A DNA stretch of 64,000 nucleotides from Herbaspirillum sp. LeCh32-8 (GTDB lineage Bacteria; Pseudomonadota; Gammaproteobacteria; Burkholderiales; Burkholderiaceae_D). The stretch is taken from the NCBI RefSeq assembly GCF_017814915.1, contig NZ_JAGIPZ010000004.1, positions 188,442 through 252,441 of the forward strand, written 5' to 3'. Each line of letters begins with the position of its first letter. The first letter of the stretch is position 1. Shown here piece after piece: positions 63,772-64,000 of the stretch. Made by a program: the position numbers and the translations under genes. The notes beneath the pieces are model-generated. The model made no database searches and was not told where the DNA came from. It saw only the letters and a list, made by a program, of their open reading frames with translations.

Positions 63772-64000
63772 GCGGTATACGTGCGCAGAAACGGGGATTT
63801 TGCCAATAACTTCAAAGACTTAGCGCACATCCTTAAAACGCGGCCGCGGGGAGTTTTTCGAGGAAAATGAAGGACTTAGAATTTACATTGAATGTGCAAC
63901 CTGAGATATACACATGTGTTTATCGTCAAAATTGCGTAACGGCGCGGATTTGCGCGCGATGCCCGGGCCCTCACGCCGGGGTCGTCATGACCGCAGGCCG
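63772..64000. other. gene-free edge of the window upstream of mraZ
   Basis: No credible reading frame. Contains the palindrome ACACATGTGT near 63911-63920 and an AT-rich tract around 63880-63930. The next gene upstream of mraZ lies outside the window. Confidence 0.4.

Overview
This window is a GC-rich chromosomal segment of a beta-proteobacterium. The protein sequences and the order rplU-rpmA-obgE-proB, pilBCD-coaE-zapD-yacG and lpxC next to the mraZ-ftsZ division/wall (dcw) cluster point to Burkholderiales, most likely Oxalobacteraceae close to Herbaspirillum. The genus is inferred from general familiarity, not from a search. I see no rRNA, insertion sequence, prophage or CRISPR array. There is one tRNA.

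Layout. 1-0.3 kb: start of a lysine/alanine-rich histone H1-like gene built on 36-bp repeats. 0.8-5.5 kb: class Ia ribonucleotide reductase nrdA-nrdB, with a promoter carrying two NrdR boxes. 5.5-7.4 kb: ampD, a PP0621-type membrane protein and ypjD. 7.5-10.3 kb: an SsuA/TauA-like ABC importer. 10.4-13.7 kb: ffh, a SWIB protein with a histone-like tail, and a small exported protein. 13.7-21.5 kb: housekeeping genes proS, rppH, a CNP1-like gene, proB, obgE, rpmA, rplU, ispB and tRNA-Pro(CGG). 21.5-27.1 kb: an AT-rich gene-free stretch, then a type I secretion system (ABC exporter, HlyD-like adaptor, TolC-like protein) with no substrate gene in view. 27.3-34 kb: a CorC/HlyC-type protein, then pilB-pilC-pilD-coaE-zapD-yacG. 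34-38.6 kb: mutT, a DUF815 ATPase, argJ, an SGNH hydrolase and a DUF2272 lipoprotein. 38.6-45.1 kb: secA, an M23 peptidase, dciA, lpxC and a peroxiredoxin. 45.2-63.8 kb: the complete dcw cluster on the minus strand, transcribed mraZ-rsmH-ftsL-ftsI-murE-murF-mraY-murD-ftsW-murG-murC-ddlB-ftsQ-ftsA-ftsZ. Most neighbouring dcw genes overlap by 1-4 bases, as expected for translational coupling.

The dcw cluster holds the most unusual features. (1) Between murG and murC lies a 34-codon reading frame that repeats the first 14 residues of MurC with only synonymous codon differences. It then runs through a terminator-like hairpin and stops five bases before the real murC start. (2) murD encodes 724 residues, because about 230 Ala/Glu/Gln-rich residues interrupt its central domain. 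(3) The mraZ promoter is followed by four 10-bp units that look like MraZ boxes. (4) The ftsA-ftsZ gap carries four GGCGGTA repeats.

Other points of interest are a PilB without its usual N-terminal domain, a 12-bp block shared at the same spacing by the ffh and secA promoters, a 40-bp tandem repeat downstream of the M23 gene, and a TATAAT box so close to the lpxC start that its mRNA may be leaderless. Product names rest on reading the translated sequences; no database search was possible.
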